NCBI GenBank assembly: GCA_002364215.1
Contig: DEXQ01000018.1
Location: forward strand, 187,243 to 251,242
DNA from: Aequorivita sp. UBA3180
GTDB taxonomy: Bacteria; Bacteroidota; Bacteroidia; Flavobacteriales; Flavobacteriaceae
Direction of reading: 5' to 3'
DNA length: 64,000 nucleotides
How positions within the stretch are numbered: position 1 is the stretch's first letter; every line of letters begins with the position of its first letter. The notes below the pieces were generated by a model, which ran no database searches, was not told the origin of the DNA, and saw only the letters and a list, made by a program, of their open reading frames with translations. Positions 16,425 through 24,974 of the stretch are shown in pieces. Position numbers and translations under genes: made by a program.

Positions 16425-17174
16425 TTAAAATTTTCTTCGGTTTTCACCATACCACCATTTTGGTTTGTATTGTTTTTTCACCAATCCAAATCTTTTAATG
16501 GCGTGAATTTTTATATGCGCTACAACTTCTTCAGCAGAATCGGTTACGAAAAGTAGTTTCATATCCTCGTGGCTAATGCTTTCGTTATCTGCCATTGATT
16601 GAATGTGGTGACAAAGCTCTTTGTGGTATTCAGAATCGAAAATAACAATAGGGAAATTTTCGATTAGTTTAGTTTGTATCAATGTAATTGCTTCAAAGAG
16701 TTCATCTAAAGTTCCCATTCCACCAGGCATTACTACGTAGGCATAAGAATATTTCATCAATAAAAACTTTCTAACAAAGAAATAGGGAATGTCTATCCAT
16801 TTGTGCAAATAGGGGTTTGGTTTTTGCTCAAAAGGCAGAATAATATTCACTCCCACAGAATAGCCGCCAGCCTCAAAAGCGCCTTTGTTGGCGGCTTCCA
16901 TAATACCCGGACCACCTCCTGTCATAATAGTGAACCCTAATTTTGAAAGTTCAGCTCCAATTTTTTCTGCATTTTGATAGTGTTTGGAATCTGGAGTGAA
17001 CCGTGCCGAGCCAAAAACAGTAACACAGGGTCCGATAAAGTGCATTTTCCGAAAACCACGTACAAATTGGTACAACACCCTTAAAGCAAACCCCAATTCT
17101 TTAAACCTTGAAAGGGGCCCCCGAAGGAATGGCGATTCGCTTTTTTGTAAATGATATTTGATGTTATTTTCCAT
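16425..17174 (-). CDS. LOG-family protein (TIGR00730)
   Basis: A 249-residue Rossmann-like protein with the LOG signature PGGMGTLDELFEAITLIQ at about residues 149-166 and the nucleotide-binding GGGPGIMEAANKGAFEAGG. Family members hydrolyse cytokinin riboside monophosphates or other nucleoside monophosphates. A TAATG overlap couples it to the second ABC permease gene, so it is transcribed as the tail of the export operon. No physiological link to export is evident. Confidence 0.85.
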   Translation of the reverse strand: MENNIKYHLQKSESPFLRGPLSRFKELGFALRVLYQFVRGFRKMHFIGPCVTVFGSARFTPDSKHYQNAEKIGAELSKLGFTIMTGGGPGIMEAANKGAFEAGGYSVGVNIILPFEQKPNPYLHKWIDIPYFFVRKFLLMKYSYAYVVMPGGMGTLDELFEAITLIQTKLIENFPIVIFDSEYHKELCHHIQSMADNESISHEDMKLLFVTDSAEEVVAHIKIHAIKRFGLVKKQYKPKWWYGENRRKF

Positions 17175-18295
17175 TAATTTACTTTTTTATAGCTCCAAAC
17201 CGCCAAACCGTTCATTATAATTGCATATAGCAGCGTTTTCCACAGCTGTGGTAAAATATCCATAAAGCCGGAGCCTTTCAGCATAACCATGCGTACAATC
17301 TCTACAAAATATTTTATAGGGTTAAATTCCGTAACTATCTGTGCCCATTTTGGCATGCTTTCTATTGGTGTAAACAAGCCGCTCATTAAAATAAAAATCA
17401 CGACAAAAAACCAAGCGATAAACATAGCCTGTTGTTGGGTGTCGGTGAAATTTGAAATTAGTAGCCCCATTCCTAAAATCACTAAAATATAAATGGAAGT
17501 GTATGCGTATAGAAGTATTATGCTGCCTAACATTGGAACATTGAAAATTACTTTTGCAAGTATCAGCCCAATAGTTAGCAAGCCCATTCCAATTACCCAA
17601 AACGGAAATAATTTCCCGATAATAAACTGACTTTTGCGAATGGGGGTCACGTTGATTTGTTCCAAAGTGCCTATTTCTTTTTCTCTAACAATATTCATCC
17701 CAGAGAGAAATAGGGTAATCATAGTTACCAATAGCACTAAAATACCTGGGACCATGAAGGTTTTATAATCTAAAGTAGTATTGTACCAAAAGGAAGGGAT
17801 GCTCTCAATTGTAACGGGCCGTCCAATTTTCTTAGATTTATCCATTAAATTAATTTTCACATCTTTATTAAAACTTTGGACAATTTGATTTACATAACCA
17901 CTTTCCACTCCGGCAGCGGCACCGTCAATAGCGTTAATAGTGATGGATAAATTGGTTGTTTTTTCCTTTAGGAGATTTAGTTCAAAATGATTTGGGATTT
18001 CCATCACCACATCAACTTCTCCAGCTAACATTGCAGAGCTCGCTTTTTCTTGTGAGGGAAAATCGGTTAATACATCGAAATAAGTAGAAGCATTAAACTT
18101 TTCAATCAATGCGCGGGAGGATGAGGTATGATCGTAATCTATGTATGCGAATTTTATGTTTTTTACTTCATAAGTAGCTGCATTGGAGAGTATAACCAAT
18201 TGGAGAATTGGAAGGATGAAAATGATTGGCAACATCCCTTTATTTCTAAAGATTTGTTTGAATTCTTTTTGTATTATGTAACCGATAGTCTTCAT
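17174..18295 (-). CDS. ABC-2 type permease, YbhR/YhhJ-like
   Basis: A 373-residue permease with one N-terminal helix, a long periplasmic domain (about 45-170), and five C-terminal helices containing MNIVREKEIGTLEQINVTPI. This layout is that of drug-export permeases of the YbhS/YbhR type. Its start overlaps the stop of the first permease gene by one base, suggesting a 1:1 heterodimer. Substrate is unknown. Confidence 0.88.
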   Translation of the reverse strand: MKTIGYIIQKEFKQIFRNKGMLPIIFILPILQLVILSNAATYEVKNIKFAYIDYDHTSSSRALIEKFNASTYFDVLTDFPSQEKASSAMLAGEVDVVMEIPNHFELNLLKEKTTNLSITINAIDGAAAGVESGYVNQIVQSFNKDVKINLMDKSKKIGRPVTIESIPSFWYNTTLDYKTFMVPGILVLLVTMITLFLSGMNIVREKEIGTLEQINVTPIRKSQFIIGKLFPFWVIGMGLLTIGLILAKVIFNVPMLGSIILLYAYTSIYILVILGMGLLISNFTDTQQQAMFIAWFFVVIFILMSGLFTPIESMPKWAQIVTEFNPIKYFVEIVRMVMLKGSGFMDILPQLWKTLLYAIIMNGLAVWSYKKVN

Positions 18296-19401
18296 TATTC
18301 CAAGCGTATTTTATATTTTTTCACACTTAACCCAATAAAGAAAAGGGTCATTCCAATCAAAATCAGCGTTTCTTTCCAGACATATGCCATTCCAACGCCT
18401 TTCAGCATGATGCCCTTTATAATGATGATAAACCATTTAGCAGGAATGATGTTACTGATTACTTGTAATGGTGCTGGCATACTGGATATTGGAAAGATAA
18501 ATCCAGAAAGTAATATTACGGGAAGCATCAAACCCATCAACGAAATCATCATTGCAGACTGTTGAGTTTCTGCGATGGTTGAGATTAAAATTCCCAACGC
18601 TAATGATGTGATTATAAACAAAACACTTTCTGTACCCAATAAAAATAGACTGCCCTGAACTGGCATCTTAAATATAAAAATGCTCAAAACAACTATTACC
18701 GCTGCATTTATAACAGATAGAAAAATATACGGAACCACTTTCCCGATAATAACCTGAAATGGTTTTAAGGGTGAAACAAGTAGAATTTCCATGGTGCCCA
18801 ATTCCTTTTCGCGGGTTATGGAGATTGAGGTCATCATAGCCGAAACCAGCATTAAAATAATAGTCATAACGCCGGGAACGAACATAAAAACACTTTTAAG
18901 TTCTGGATTGTAAACCATCCGTGTCTGCGGAATTATCTGATACTCTATTACTATATCTTTATTTTTAGATTGTTGATAGTTTTGAAGTATTGAATTGATA
19001 TAGTTAGTGATCGAATTTGCAGTATTTGGGTCGGTGGCGTCAGTTATTATTTGAATGGTAGCCTTCTGCTCTTTTATAAGATTTTTGCTGAAATCTTTTT
19101 CAAAATTCAAAACTGCTTTTATTTTTCCTTTTTTGAAAGCTGTTTCAATATCGGTTTCCCGAACAATCATTTGTTTAATGGTGAAATATTTTGAAGCTGA
19201 AATCTTATTAATTATTTCTTCTGTGGTAGTATCTTTTGAATGGTCCAAAATGGCAATATCAACGTTATTGATTTCATTGGTGATAGCAAACCCGAAAAGC
19301 AATATTTGGGCAATGGGCATCCCAAAAAGAATGAACAACGACCGTCTATCCCTGAAGATATGGTAAAACTCCTTTTTTATAAAACCTATAAATCGTTTCA
19401 T
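18295..19401 (-). CDS. ABC-2 type permease, YbhS-like
   Basis: A 368-residue permease with the same layout as its neighbour: an N-terminal helix, a large extracytoplasmic domain and five C-terminal helices, including TREKELGTMEILLVSPLKPF. It is the first of two permease genes that follow two ATPase genes. A short palindrome lies in the 49-bp gap before it. Confidence 0.88.
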   Translation of the reverse strand: MKRFIGFIKKEFYHIFRDRRSLFILFGMPIAQILLFGFAITNEINNVDIAILDHSKDTTTEEIINKISASKYFTIKQMIVRETDIETAFKKGKIKAVLNFEKDFSKNLIKEQKATIQIITDATDPNTANSITNYINSILQNYQQSKNKDIVIEYQIIPQTRMVYNPELKSVFMFVPGVMTIILMLVSAMMTSISITREKELGTMEILLVSPLKPFQVIIGKVVPYIFLSVINAAVIVVLSIFIFKMPVQGSLFLLGTESVLFIITSLALGILISTIAETQQSAMMISLMGLMLPVILLSGFIFPISSMPAPLQVISNIIPAKWFIIIIKGIMLKGVGMAYVWKETLILIGMTLFFIGLSVKKYKIRLE

Positions 19402-19413
19402 TTTCCCCTCTAA

Positions 19414-19428
19414 CTCCCCAAAGGGGAG
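19414..19428. repeat. CTCCCCAAAGGGGAG intergenic palindrome
   Basis: A perfect 15-bp hairpin lies between the second ABC ATPase and the first permease. Similar palindromes are common between genes in this group. It may stabilise or process the mRNA. Confidence 0.6.
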
Positions 19429-19449
19429 AACTTATTTCGTTGTTAATTT

Positions 19450-20226
19450 TTAATTGCAATCGGTATTTTTTCCCTTTCCTTTGGGAAGGGTCGGGGATGG
19501 GATTCTAGCCAATTTCAAAAACACATCGTTCATAGAGTCTACCTTAAATTGTTCTTTCAATTTCTTTGGTGTGTCCAAAGCTTCTATTTTTCCTTCCACC
19601 ATTATAGAAACACGGTCGCAGTATTCGGCTTCGTCCATATAATGCGTGGTTACGAAAATAGTGGTGCCCTGGTCGGCGGCCTTATAGATCATTTCCCAAA
19701 ACTGTCTTCGGGTTATGGGGTCAACGCCGCCAGTGGGCTCATCCAAGAAAACAATTTTTGGTTCGTGCAAAAGTGAAACCGAAAATGAAAGCTTTTGTTT
19801 CCAGCCCAAAGGCAAGGAGCCAACTAATTTATTACTGATATTTTCCAGCCCCAATTCAGAAATTAATTCTTCCCTTTTCTCCTTAATTTTTTTTTTGGAC
19901 AAACCATAAATACCTCCAAAAAATGTAATGTTCTCTTTTACTGTTAAATCATCATAAAGTGCGAATTTTTGGCTCATATAGCCTATGTTTTTTTTGATGT
20001 TTTCGGGCTGGGAATACACATCAAACCCTGCAACAGTAGCTTGGCCCGAGGAAGGCTTTGAGATTCCTATCAGCATTTTCATAGCCGTGGTTTTTCCTGC
20101 GCCGTTCGCTCCCAAAAACCCAAAGATTTCACCTTTTTTGACTTCAAAACTGATAGTGTTTACAGCTGTGAAATCACCAAATGTTTTGGTTAATTGATTG
20201 ACTTCTATTACATTTTCTTCTTTCAT
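19450..20226 (-). CDS. ABC transporter ATPase, second of the pair
   Basis: A 258-residue ATPase with Walker A GANGAGKTT, Walker B VFLDEPTGGVD and a switch His in TTHYMDEAE. The signature loop reads LPLGWKQKL in place of LSGGQ, a form I associate with the second ATPase unit of YbhF-type exporters. The last 15 or so residues (ARIPSPTLPKGKGKNTDCN) come from a GC-rich repeat at 19472-19490, so the tail is probably acquired and not functional. Its start overlaps the stop of the first ATPase gene. Confidence 0.88.
   Translation of the reverse strand: MKEENVIEVNQLTKTFGDFTAVNTISFEVKKGEIFGFLGANGAGKTTAMKMLIGISKPSSGQATVAGFDVYSQPENIKKNIGYMSQKFALYDDLTVKENITFFGGIYGLSKKKIKEKREELISELGLENISNKLVGSLPLGWKQKLSFSVSLLHEPKIVFLDEPTGGVDPITRRQFWEMIYKAADQGTTIFVTTHYMDEAEYCDRVSIMVEGKIEALDTPKKLKEQFKVDSMNDVFLKLARIPSPTLPKGKGKNTDCN
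19472..19490. repeat. GC-rich imperfect palindrome inside a gene end
   Basis: CCCTTTCCTTTGGGAAGGG, followed by TCGGGGATGGG, forms a hairpin-like repeat. On the minus strand it encodes SPTLPKGKG at the C-terminus of the ABC ATPase. Confidence 0.65.
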
Positions 20227-21128
20227 TACCGCGCTAATTCCATAAAGGCATCCTCTATATTTGCTTTGGTAGATTCTATGTGAATAGCTGTTAGGCCTTC
20301 TTTTTCCAAATAGGATTGCAAATCACTTATTTCAAATAAATCCCTCTTGTCGGTATAATGCACAAATTCGCCAAAGGGAAAGACGCTATATACGTGCTCG
20401 TATTGCTGCAGCGATTGGATCAATTTGTACATATTAACTGCGCCCACATTGTAAATGGTTTTCGGGAATTGGCTTACAATGGCTTCGGGTGTGTCGATTT
20501 TTAAAATCTTGCCGCCCTGTATCAAGGCAATCCTGTCGCATAATGCCGCTTCGTCCATATATGGAGTTGAAACCAAAATGGTAATCCCTTTTTTCTGTAA
20601 ACGTTTCAACATTTCCCAAAATTCCTTTCGCGAAACCGGGTCAACGCCGGTCGTGGGTTCGTCCAGAAAAAGCACTTTAGGTTTGTGAATCAATGCGCAA
20701 CAGAGGGCGAGTTTTTGCTTCATTCCGCCAGAAAGTTTTCCTGCGCGTCGATTTTTGAAAGGTTCAATTTGAACGTAAATATCTTCAATCAAATCGTAAT
20801 TTTCTTCAATCGTAGTTCCGAAAATAGTGGCGAAAAACGCCAGGTTTTCCTCTACAGTCAAATCTTGGTAAAGCGAAAAGCGCCCGGGCATATAGCCCAC
20901 TGCCTTTCGAATGGCCTTATAATCTTTTACAACATCAAATCCGGCAACGGTGGCAGTCCCTTCATCGGAAATTAACAGCGTGGTCAAAATCCTGAAAATG
21001 GTGGTTTTCCCGGCGCCATCTGGCCCGATTAGGCCAAAGAGTTCGCCCGGGTTCACATCAAACGAAATGTCCTGAACTGCTTTTACCTTTTTATAGGATT
21101 TGCTGATATTGCTTAGGGAAATGCTCAT
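20226..21128 (-). CDS. ABC transporter ATPase, first of the pair
   Basis: A 300-residue ATPase with Walker A GPDGAGKTT, signature LSGGMKQKL, Walker B VLFLDEPTTGVD and the switch loop TPYMDEAA (His replaced by Pro/Tyr region). A C-terminal extension of about 80 residues follows the nucleotide-binding domain. E. coli YbhF carries two such units in one chain; here they are separate genes with a one-base overlap. Confidence 0.88.
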   Translation of the reverse strand: MSISLSNISKSYKKVKAVQDISFDVNPGELFGLIGPDGAGKTTIFRILTTLLISDEGTATVAGFDVVKDYKAIRKAVGYMPGRFSLYQDLTVEENLAFFATIFGTTIEENYDLIEDIYVQIEPFKNRRAGKLSGGMKQKLALCCALIHKPKVLFLDEPTTGVDPVSRKEFWEMLKRLQKKGITILVSTPYMDEAALCDRIALIQGGKILKIDTPEAIVSQFPKTIYNVGAVNMYKLIQSLQQYEHVYSVFPFGEFVHYTDKRDLFEISDLQSYLEKEGLTAIHIESTKANIEDAFMELAR

Positions 21129-21151
21129 TTCTTTTGTTATTAAATTATTAA

Positions 21152-21213
21152 GTTATTGGGTTACTGAGTTATTGGGTTATTCTGAAGTGTTAATAACTGA
21201 GTAACCCAATAAC
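21152..21213. repeat. 22-bp inverted repeat between osmC-like and ABC genes
   Basis: The arms at 21152-21173 and 21192-21213 pair over 22 bp with one mismatch around an 18-nt loop. The arms themselves are built from GTTATTGGGTTACTGA-type heptamers. No strong T tract follows, so it is more likely a repeat or mRNA-processing hairpin than a terminator. Confidence 0.75.
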
Positions 21214-21228
21214 TCCGTAACTTTTCCC

Positions 21229-21687
21229 TTAATTTTCAACTTTGACGGTAACTTCCATTGTAACCTTCGATTTTATTGAGTTTGAAATCAAACAAGCCGC
21301 TTCCGATTTTTGGAGGATGCGTTCTGCTCGTTCCCGATCTTTTTCATCTTTAATGGTTACGATGGGTTGTAGAATTACTTCCGTCATTAAATATTTGCCG
21401 TCCACTTTTTCCAAAACACCTTTCGATTTACAGCTGAATCCTGTGAAATCCAGTTTTGAATTTTCAGCAATTGCCAAAAAAGTAGTCATCAAGCAACTGC
21501 TTACTGCTGCTGTAAAAAGATGTTCGGGCGACCAAATATTAGGCATTCCCTTTGGAAATTCGGGAGGTGTAGCAACTTCAATGCAATTTGCTGAATGCGT
21601 ATTACCTTCTGCCAATTCTGGCGAGCACATCATTCCTTTCCGGTCCTCGCGCCAAGTGATATCTATGTTATAATTATGTTTTTCCAT
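21229..21687 (-). CDS. OsmC/Ohr family protein
   Basis: A 152-residue OsmC-like protein of the peroxide-reducing family. The reactive cysteines are probably in AAVSSCLMTTFLA (about residue 65) and SEAACLISNSI (about residue 130). It would reduce organic hydroperoxides or modify thiols in the cytoplasm. It lies 13 bp after a lipoprotein gene within the export operon. Confidence 0.82.
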   Translation of the reverse strand: MEKHNYNIDITWREDRKGMMCSPELAEGNTHSANCIEVATPPEFPKGMPNIWSPEHLFTAAVSSCLMTTFLAIAENSKLDFTGFSCKSKGVLEKVDGKYLMTEVILQPIVTIKDEKDRERAERILQKSEAACLISNSIKSKVTMEVTVKVEN

Positions 21688-21700
21688 GATTCAGAATATT

Positions 21701-22201
21701 TTATTGAAAGTAATTGTAATAACCTTCTAGGTTTTCTTTGATGCTTGCTAAAGTTTCAGCGCCTTCATCTGTATTTGAAACTTTTCCCAGAGCCTCAATT
21801 TTCTCGATAAGCGGATGTAGAAAAACGTGCAGGTTATCGTGCGAAGGACCTTCCATCGTACATTTTTTAACTACTACATTTTTATCCTCGTTCAGTTTTG
21901 AAGCAAGCGCGTGATAATCTTCCACGGTTTTGGGGGCGCTGGATTTTACCAAATTGAGCATTTTGTCCACCCCTTCAGTTGTTTCCAGGTTGGCTTCCCA
22001 TTTGTTGCCGTTGTCTAACTTTATCTCGTTTACCCAAGCGTTGTTCAGGGCATGGGTTTCTTCGGCCATTTCTTCCATATCGTGTTCGTGAACTCCTTCG
22101 GTGGTTTCAACGATATCAGTACTTTCCTGTTTATGTTTTGTTTCGTTACAGCTTATTAATAATGCTGAAATGATTGCTGTTGTTAAGATTGTTTTTTTCA
22201 T
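21701..22201 (-). CDS. Histidine-rich lipoprotein, hypothetical
   Basis: A 166-residue predicted lipoprotein: signal MKKTILTTAIISALLISCN with the lipobox Cys at 18. An acidic linker with His residues (GVHEHDMEEMAEETHAL) precedes a helical domain (about 65-166) with NLHVFLHPLIEKIEAL. The His/Glu-rich segment could bind metal. No known family. It lies between a VOC protein and the OsmC-like protein. Confidence 0.6.
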   Translation of the reverse strand: MKKTILTTAIISALLISCNETKHKQESTDIVETTEGVHEHDMEEMAEETHALNNAWVNEIKLDNGNKWEANLETTEGVDKMLNLVKSSAPKTVEDYHALASKLNEDKNVVVKKCTMEGPSHDNLHVFLHPLIEKIEALGKVSNTDEGAETLASIKENLEGYYNYFQ

Positions 22202-22220
22202 AATATTAAATTTTACGTGT

Positions 22221-22619
22221 TTATAGTTTAGAGTTTATTGTTGTTTTGGCGAAAGCAATTATATGACCGTCCAGGTCGGCTATATATCCCACGGTGTCGC
22301 CCCAATCGCGTGTTTGAAATTCACTGATATTTTTTGCGCCCAATTGGATGCCGCGTTCCAAATAATCGGCGGGATTTGTTACTTTTAAATATATTTCACA
22401 ACGCGGGATACCGTTGGCAATTTTGGGATGTGGCATTGTTGGACAAAGAATATTCGAGATACCGCTTTCGGGCATCAACCCAAGTTTTACGGTTTTTGAA
22501 AGGTGGAACTCTGTCATGCCCGGCACATTCAAAGTAGGAGTTAAATCAAGCAATTTTCCATAAAATTTAGTACTCCGCACTTGATCTGAAACATATAATA
22601 TAAATTCAACTGTTTTCAT
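22221..22619 (-). CDS. VOC/glyoxalase superfamily protein
   Basis: A 132-residue protein with the beta-alpha-beta-beta-beta pattern of vicinal-oxygen-chelate proteins (VEFILYVSDQVRSTKFYGKLL; GDTVGYIADLDGHIIAFAKT). The start and end resemble bleomycin-resistance and glyoxalase proteins. Substrate and metal are unknown. It is 18 bp before the lipoprotein gene. Confidence 0.75.
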   Translation of the reverse strand: MKTVEFILYVSDQVRSTKFYGKLLDLTPTLNVPGMTEFHLSKTVKLGLMPESGISNILCPTMPHPKIANGIPRCEIYLKVTNPADYLERGIQLGAKNISEFQTRDWGDTVGYIADLDGHIIAFAKTTINSKL

Positions 22620-22636
22620 ATTTTTTGTTTTTTTTC

Positions 22637-22706
22637 CTACTGACTACTGACTACTGACTACTGACTACTGACTACTGACTACTGACTACTGACTACTGAC
22701 TACTGA
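22637..22706. repeat. Ten exact CTACTGA heptamers
   Basis: Seventy bases consist of ten identical CTACTGA units (TCAGTAG on the minus strand). The array supplies the last codons and TAG stop of the HlyD-like gene at 22700-22702, then fills the gap to the VOC gene. It is a likely slippage-prone variable repeat. Confidence 0.92.
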
Positions 22707-23584
22707 GAAATCCACATTTCCGCAGGCATTCCAATTTTCAGGCTGCCGTTGTTTTTTACTATCACTTTCACGGCATAAACAAGGTTTACCCGTTCTTCTT
22801 TGGTTTGAATTATTTTTGGGGTGAATTCTGCCGAAGCTGAAATCCAGCTTATGATTCCAGCATAATCTTTCATTGCTTCACCAGAATCGATTTTTACGGT
22901 TACTTGCTGTCCTATTTTAATGTTTGGGAGCTGCGTTTCGCTTATGTAAACACGCAGCGTCATTTCTTCCAAATCGGCAATTTTATAAAGCGGTTTTCCG
23001 AAGGAAACAATCTCGCCTGGCTCTGAATATTTCGTTAATACAGTTCCATTTATTGGATTGATAATACTGCTTTTTGAAAGTTGTTCTTCAATTTGAGCAA
23101 CTTTCGCATCAATGGATTTTACCTCATTTACGATAGGTGCATTTTGTGTTTCCACATTTTGAATTTGTTTTTTCAAAACGTCCACTTGACTGTTGACTTG
23201 ATCCAATTGGCGCTGGGTGGCAGCGTTTTCGGCAAACATATTTTGAATACGCTGTTGCTCCGTTTTTGCCGTTTGCAATTGTTGGTTCAAAACGCTCACT
23301 TGCGACCAAACGCCTCCAGATTTTGATGCAGCTGTTTCCTTTGAAGCAAGAAGTTGTTCTTTGCTTAAATAAAGTTGAAGGGTATCCACGAGTCCGACGA
23401 CTGTTCCTTTTTCCAAAATTTGTCCTTCCTCCAAATTCAAAAATTCCAGTTTTCCGTTTGCTTCGGACGAGATTGTGATTTCAGTGGCTTCAAAATTGCC
23501 ATAGCCATCGGCTTTTTCGCTGTTGGAACAGGAGGAAAGAAATCCAATTAGGACTGCTGTTATAATAACAATTGATTTTTTCAT
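22700..23584 (-). CDS. HlyD-family periplasmic adaptor (membrane fusion protein)
   Basis: A 294-residue predicted lipoprotein adaptor (KSIVIITAVLIGFLSSCSN). It has a beta-barrel/lipoyl part (EANGKLEFLNLEEGQILEKGTVVGLVDT), a coiled-coil hairpin with TAATQRQLDQVNSQVDVLKKQIQ (about 75-175), and a second lipoyl half (INPINGTVLTKYSEPGEIVSFG). It would link the ABC-2 permeases to the TolC-like channel. The reading frame ends within the heptamer array (ISQ, stop). Confidence 0.88.
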   Translation of the reverse strand: MKKSIVIITAVLIGFLSSCSNSEKADGYGNFEATEITISSEANGKLEFLNLEEGQILEKGTVVGLVDTLQLYLSKEQLLASKETAASKSGGVWSQVSVLNQQLQTAKTEQQRIQNMFAENAATQRQLDQVNSQVDVLKKQIQNVETQNAPIVNEVKSIDAKVAQIEEQLSKSSIINPINGTVLTKYSEPGEIVSFGKPLYKIADLEEMTLRVYISETQLPNIKIGQQVTVKIDSGEAMKDYAGIISWISASAEFTPKIIQTKEERVNLVYAVKVIVKNNGSLKIGMPAEMWISQ

Positions 23585-23598
23585 CTATATGTTTTTTT

Positions 23599-23707
23599 AC
23601 CACGAACACACGAATTTTAGGTGTTTCGCAGGTTAGCTGTAATTTTTTCAATGCCCTGCCAGCAGGTTGTTGCATAAAAAATGATATAATATTCGTGTAT
23701 TCGTGGT
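23599..23707. repeat. Inverted repeat pair, ACCACGAANACACGAAT
   Basis: The arms at 23599-23615 and 23691-23707 match over 16 of 17 bases in opposite orientation, flanking about 75 bp between the TolC-like and HlyD-like genes. It looks like an intergenic repeat element. No coding sequence is seen in it. Confidence 0.75.
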
Positions 23708-23714
23708 CACTTTT

Positions 23715-24971
23715 TTAATTTCCTTTGATTATTTTATAATTCGCCTTTGCGAGCGCCAATTGAACTTCGTGCAATTGTTGGTCAATTTTTGCTTCGTAAA
23801 GATTATTCAGTTCTGTGATGTATTCCGAAGAAGTGATTGCGCCATTCTGCAATTGGGAAGTCGTGGCCTGTAAAACTTGTTCACGCAATCCAATAATTTC
23901 TTCGTCTTTTTTTAACATTACTTCATATTTATTTATGTCACTTTCTGCTTCTTTTTGTTGCATTTCGTTGTTCAACAAAAAGGTTTCTTTTTCGGTGGAA
24001 ACTATTTCTTTTGAAATATCAATGGCTTGTTTTTTCTTCTTCGTTTTTCCCCAATCGAAAATATTCCAGTTCAATTTCAAGCCAACCATATAGAAATCCT
24101 GAAAAGAATTGTCAAGCATATTCAATCCCGGATTGCCGTAACCAGCCTGCGCAAAACCTAATAATTTTGGATAATTGCTTTTAGAAATCACTTCTTTTGA
24201 AGTTTCCAATTGCGTTTCCTGCAAATTGAAAAGTTCCAATTCAGGTCGCTGTGATTCAGTTGCTGCCGTAACCAAAATCTCTGGATTTGTTAAAGTTGTA
24301 GTGTTGTCCAAATTCTGAAAAATCAACAAGGAGAGGTTTTTCAACGCTTTTTCCCTGTCGAAATTTACTTGCGAAAGTTGCTGTTCCAGTTTCAGTTGTT
24401 CGGCTTTCAATAGCTGCTTGGAAGCGGGGAGGACCGCGCCATATTTTACTCCAACACTTGTTTCTTTTAATCGTGCTTCGAGCTGTTCCATTTTTGAAAG
24501 CAGCAACTTTTCCTGTTCTTGAAAAAGTAAAACGTTGAAATAATTTTGATTAATCCTCGACTTTAAGGTGTAAAGATTTACCGCAATTTGTTGTTGTTGC
24601 GCTGCAAGTTCGGCAGTTTTCAATTTTGTATTCGCCGCAATATTTCCGCCGTTATAAATTAATTGGTTTGCATCCAGCGTGGCGCGATACTGGTCTTTAT
24701 TGGGCGGTTCAATATTTGAATTTGGAATTTGCAACGGAAACTCAATAACATCTGATTGATAGGTGGCCTGTGCGTTCAGGTCTAATTTGGGCAGCCTTTC
24801 TTTTTCCAAAACCTTGATTTCAGAATTTGTTTTTGCTTCCAATAAAGCGGTTTGCTTCGACAAAGGGTAATTTTTTTCAGCAAGCGAATAACACTCTTCC
24901 AAAGTCAAAACTTGCTGTGCAGAAAGGAGTAGGGGGGCGAGGCTGAAGATTGTAAAGAGAAGCCGTTTCAT
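23715..24971 (-). CDS. TolC-family outer-membrane efflux protein
   Basis: A 418-residue protein with a signal peptide (KRLLFTIFSLAPLLLSAQ) and the two repeated coiled-coil helical domains of TolC-like channels (about 25-225 and 230-418), rich in Gln, Leu and Glu with NPGLNMLDNSFQDFYMVGLKLNWNIF-type strands in between. It forms the outer-membrane exit of the exporter. It lies four bases after the TetR gene. Confidence 0.88.
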   Translation of the reverse strand: MKRLLFTIFSLAPLLLSAQQVLTLEECYSLAEKNYPLSKQTALLEAKTNSEIKVLEKERLPKLDLNAQATYQSDVIEFPLQIPNSNIEPPNKDQYRATLDANQLIYNGGNIAANTKLKTAELAAQQQQIAVNLYTLKSRINQNYFNVLLFQEQEKLLLSKMEQLEARLKETSVGVKYGAVLPASKQLLKAEQLKLEQQLSQVNFDREKALKNLSLLIFQNLDNTTTLTNPEILVTAATESQRPELELFNLQETQLETSKEVISKSNYPKLLGFAQAGYGNPGLNMLDNSFQDFYMVGLKLNWNIFDWGKTKKKKQAIDISKEIVSTEKETFLLNNEMQQKEAESDINKYEVMLKKDEEIIGLREQVLQATTSQLQNGAITSSEYITELNNLYEAKIDQQLHEVQLALAKANYKIIKGN

Positions 24972-24974
24972 TTT

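Noticed and set aside
18128..18565. Long open frame opposite the ABC permease genes
   Set aside because: It overlaps two well-supported permease genes on the other strand and its translation shows no family features.
21242..21673. Open frame opposite the OsmC-like gene
   Set aside because: Antisense shadow of a conserved gene; no independent evidence.
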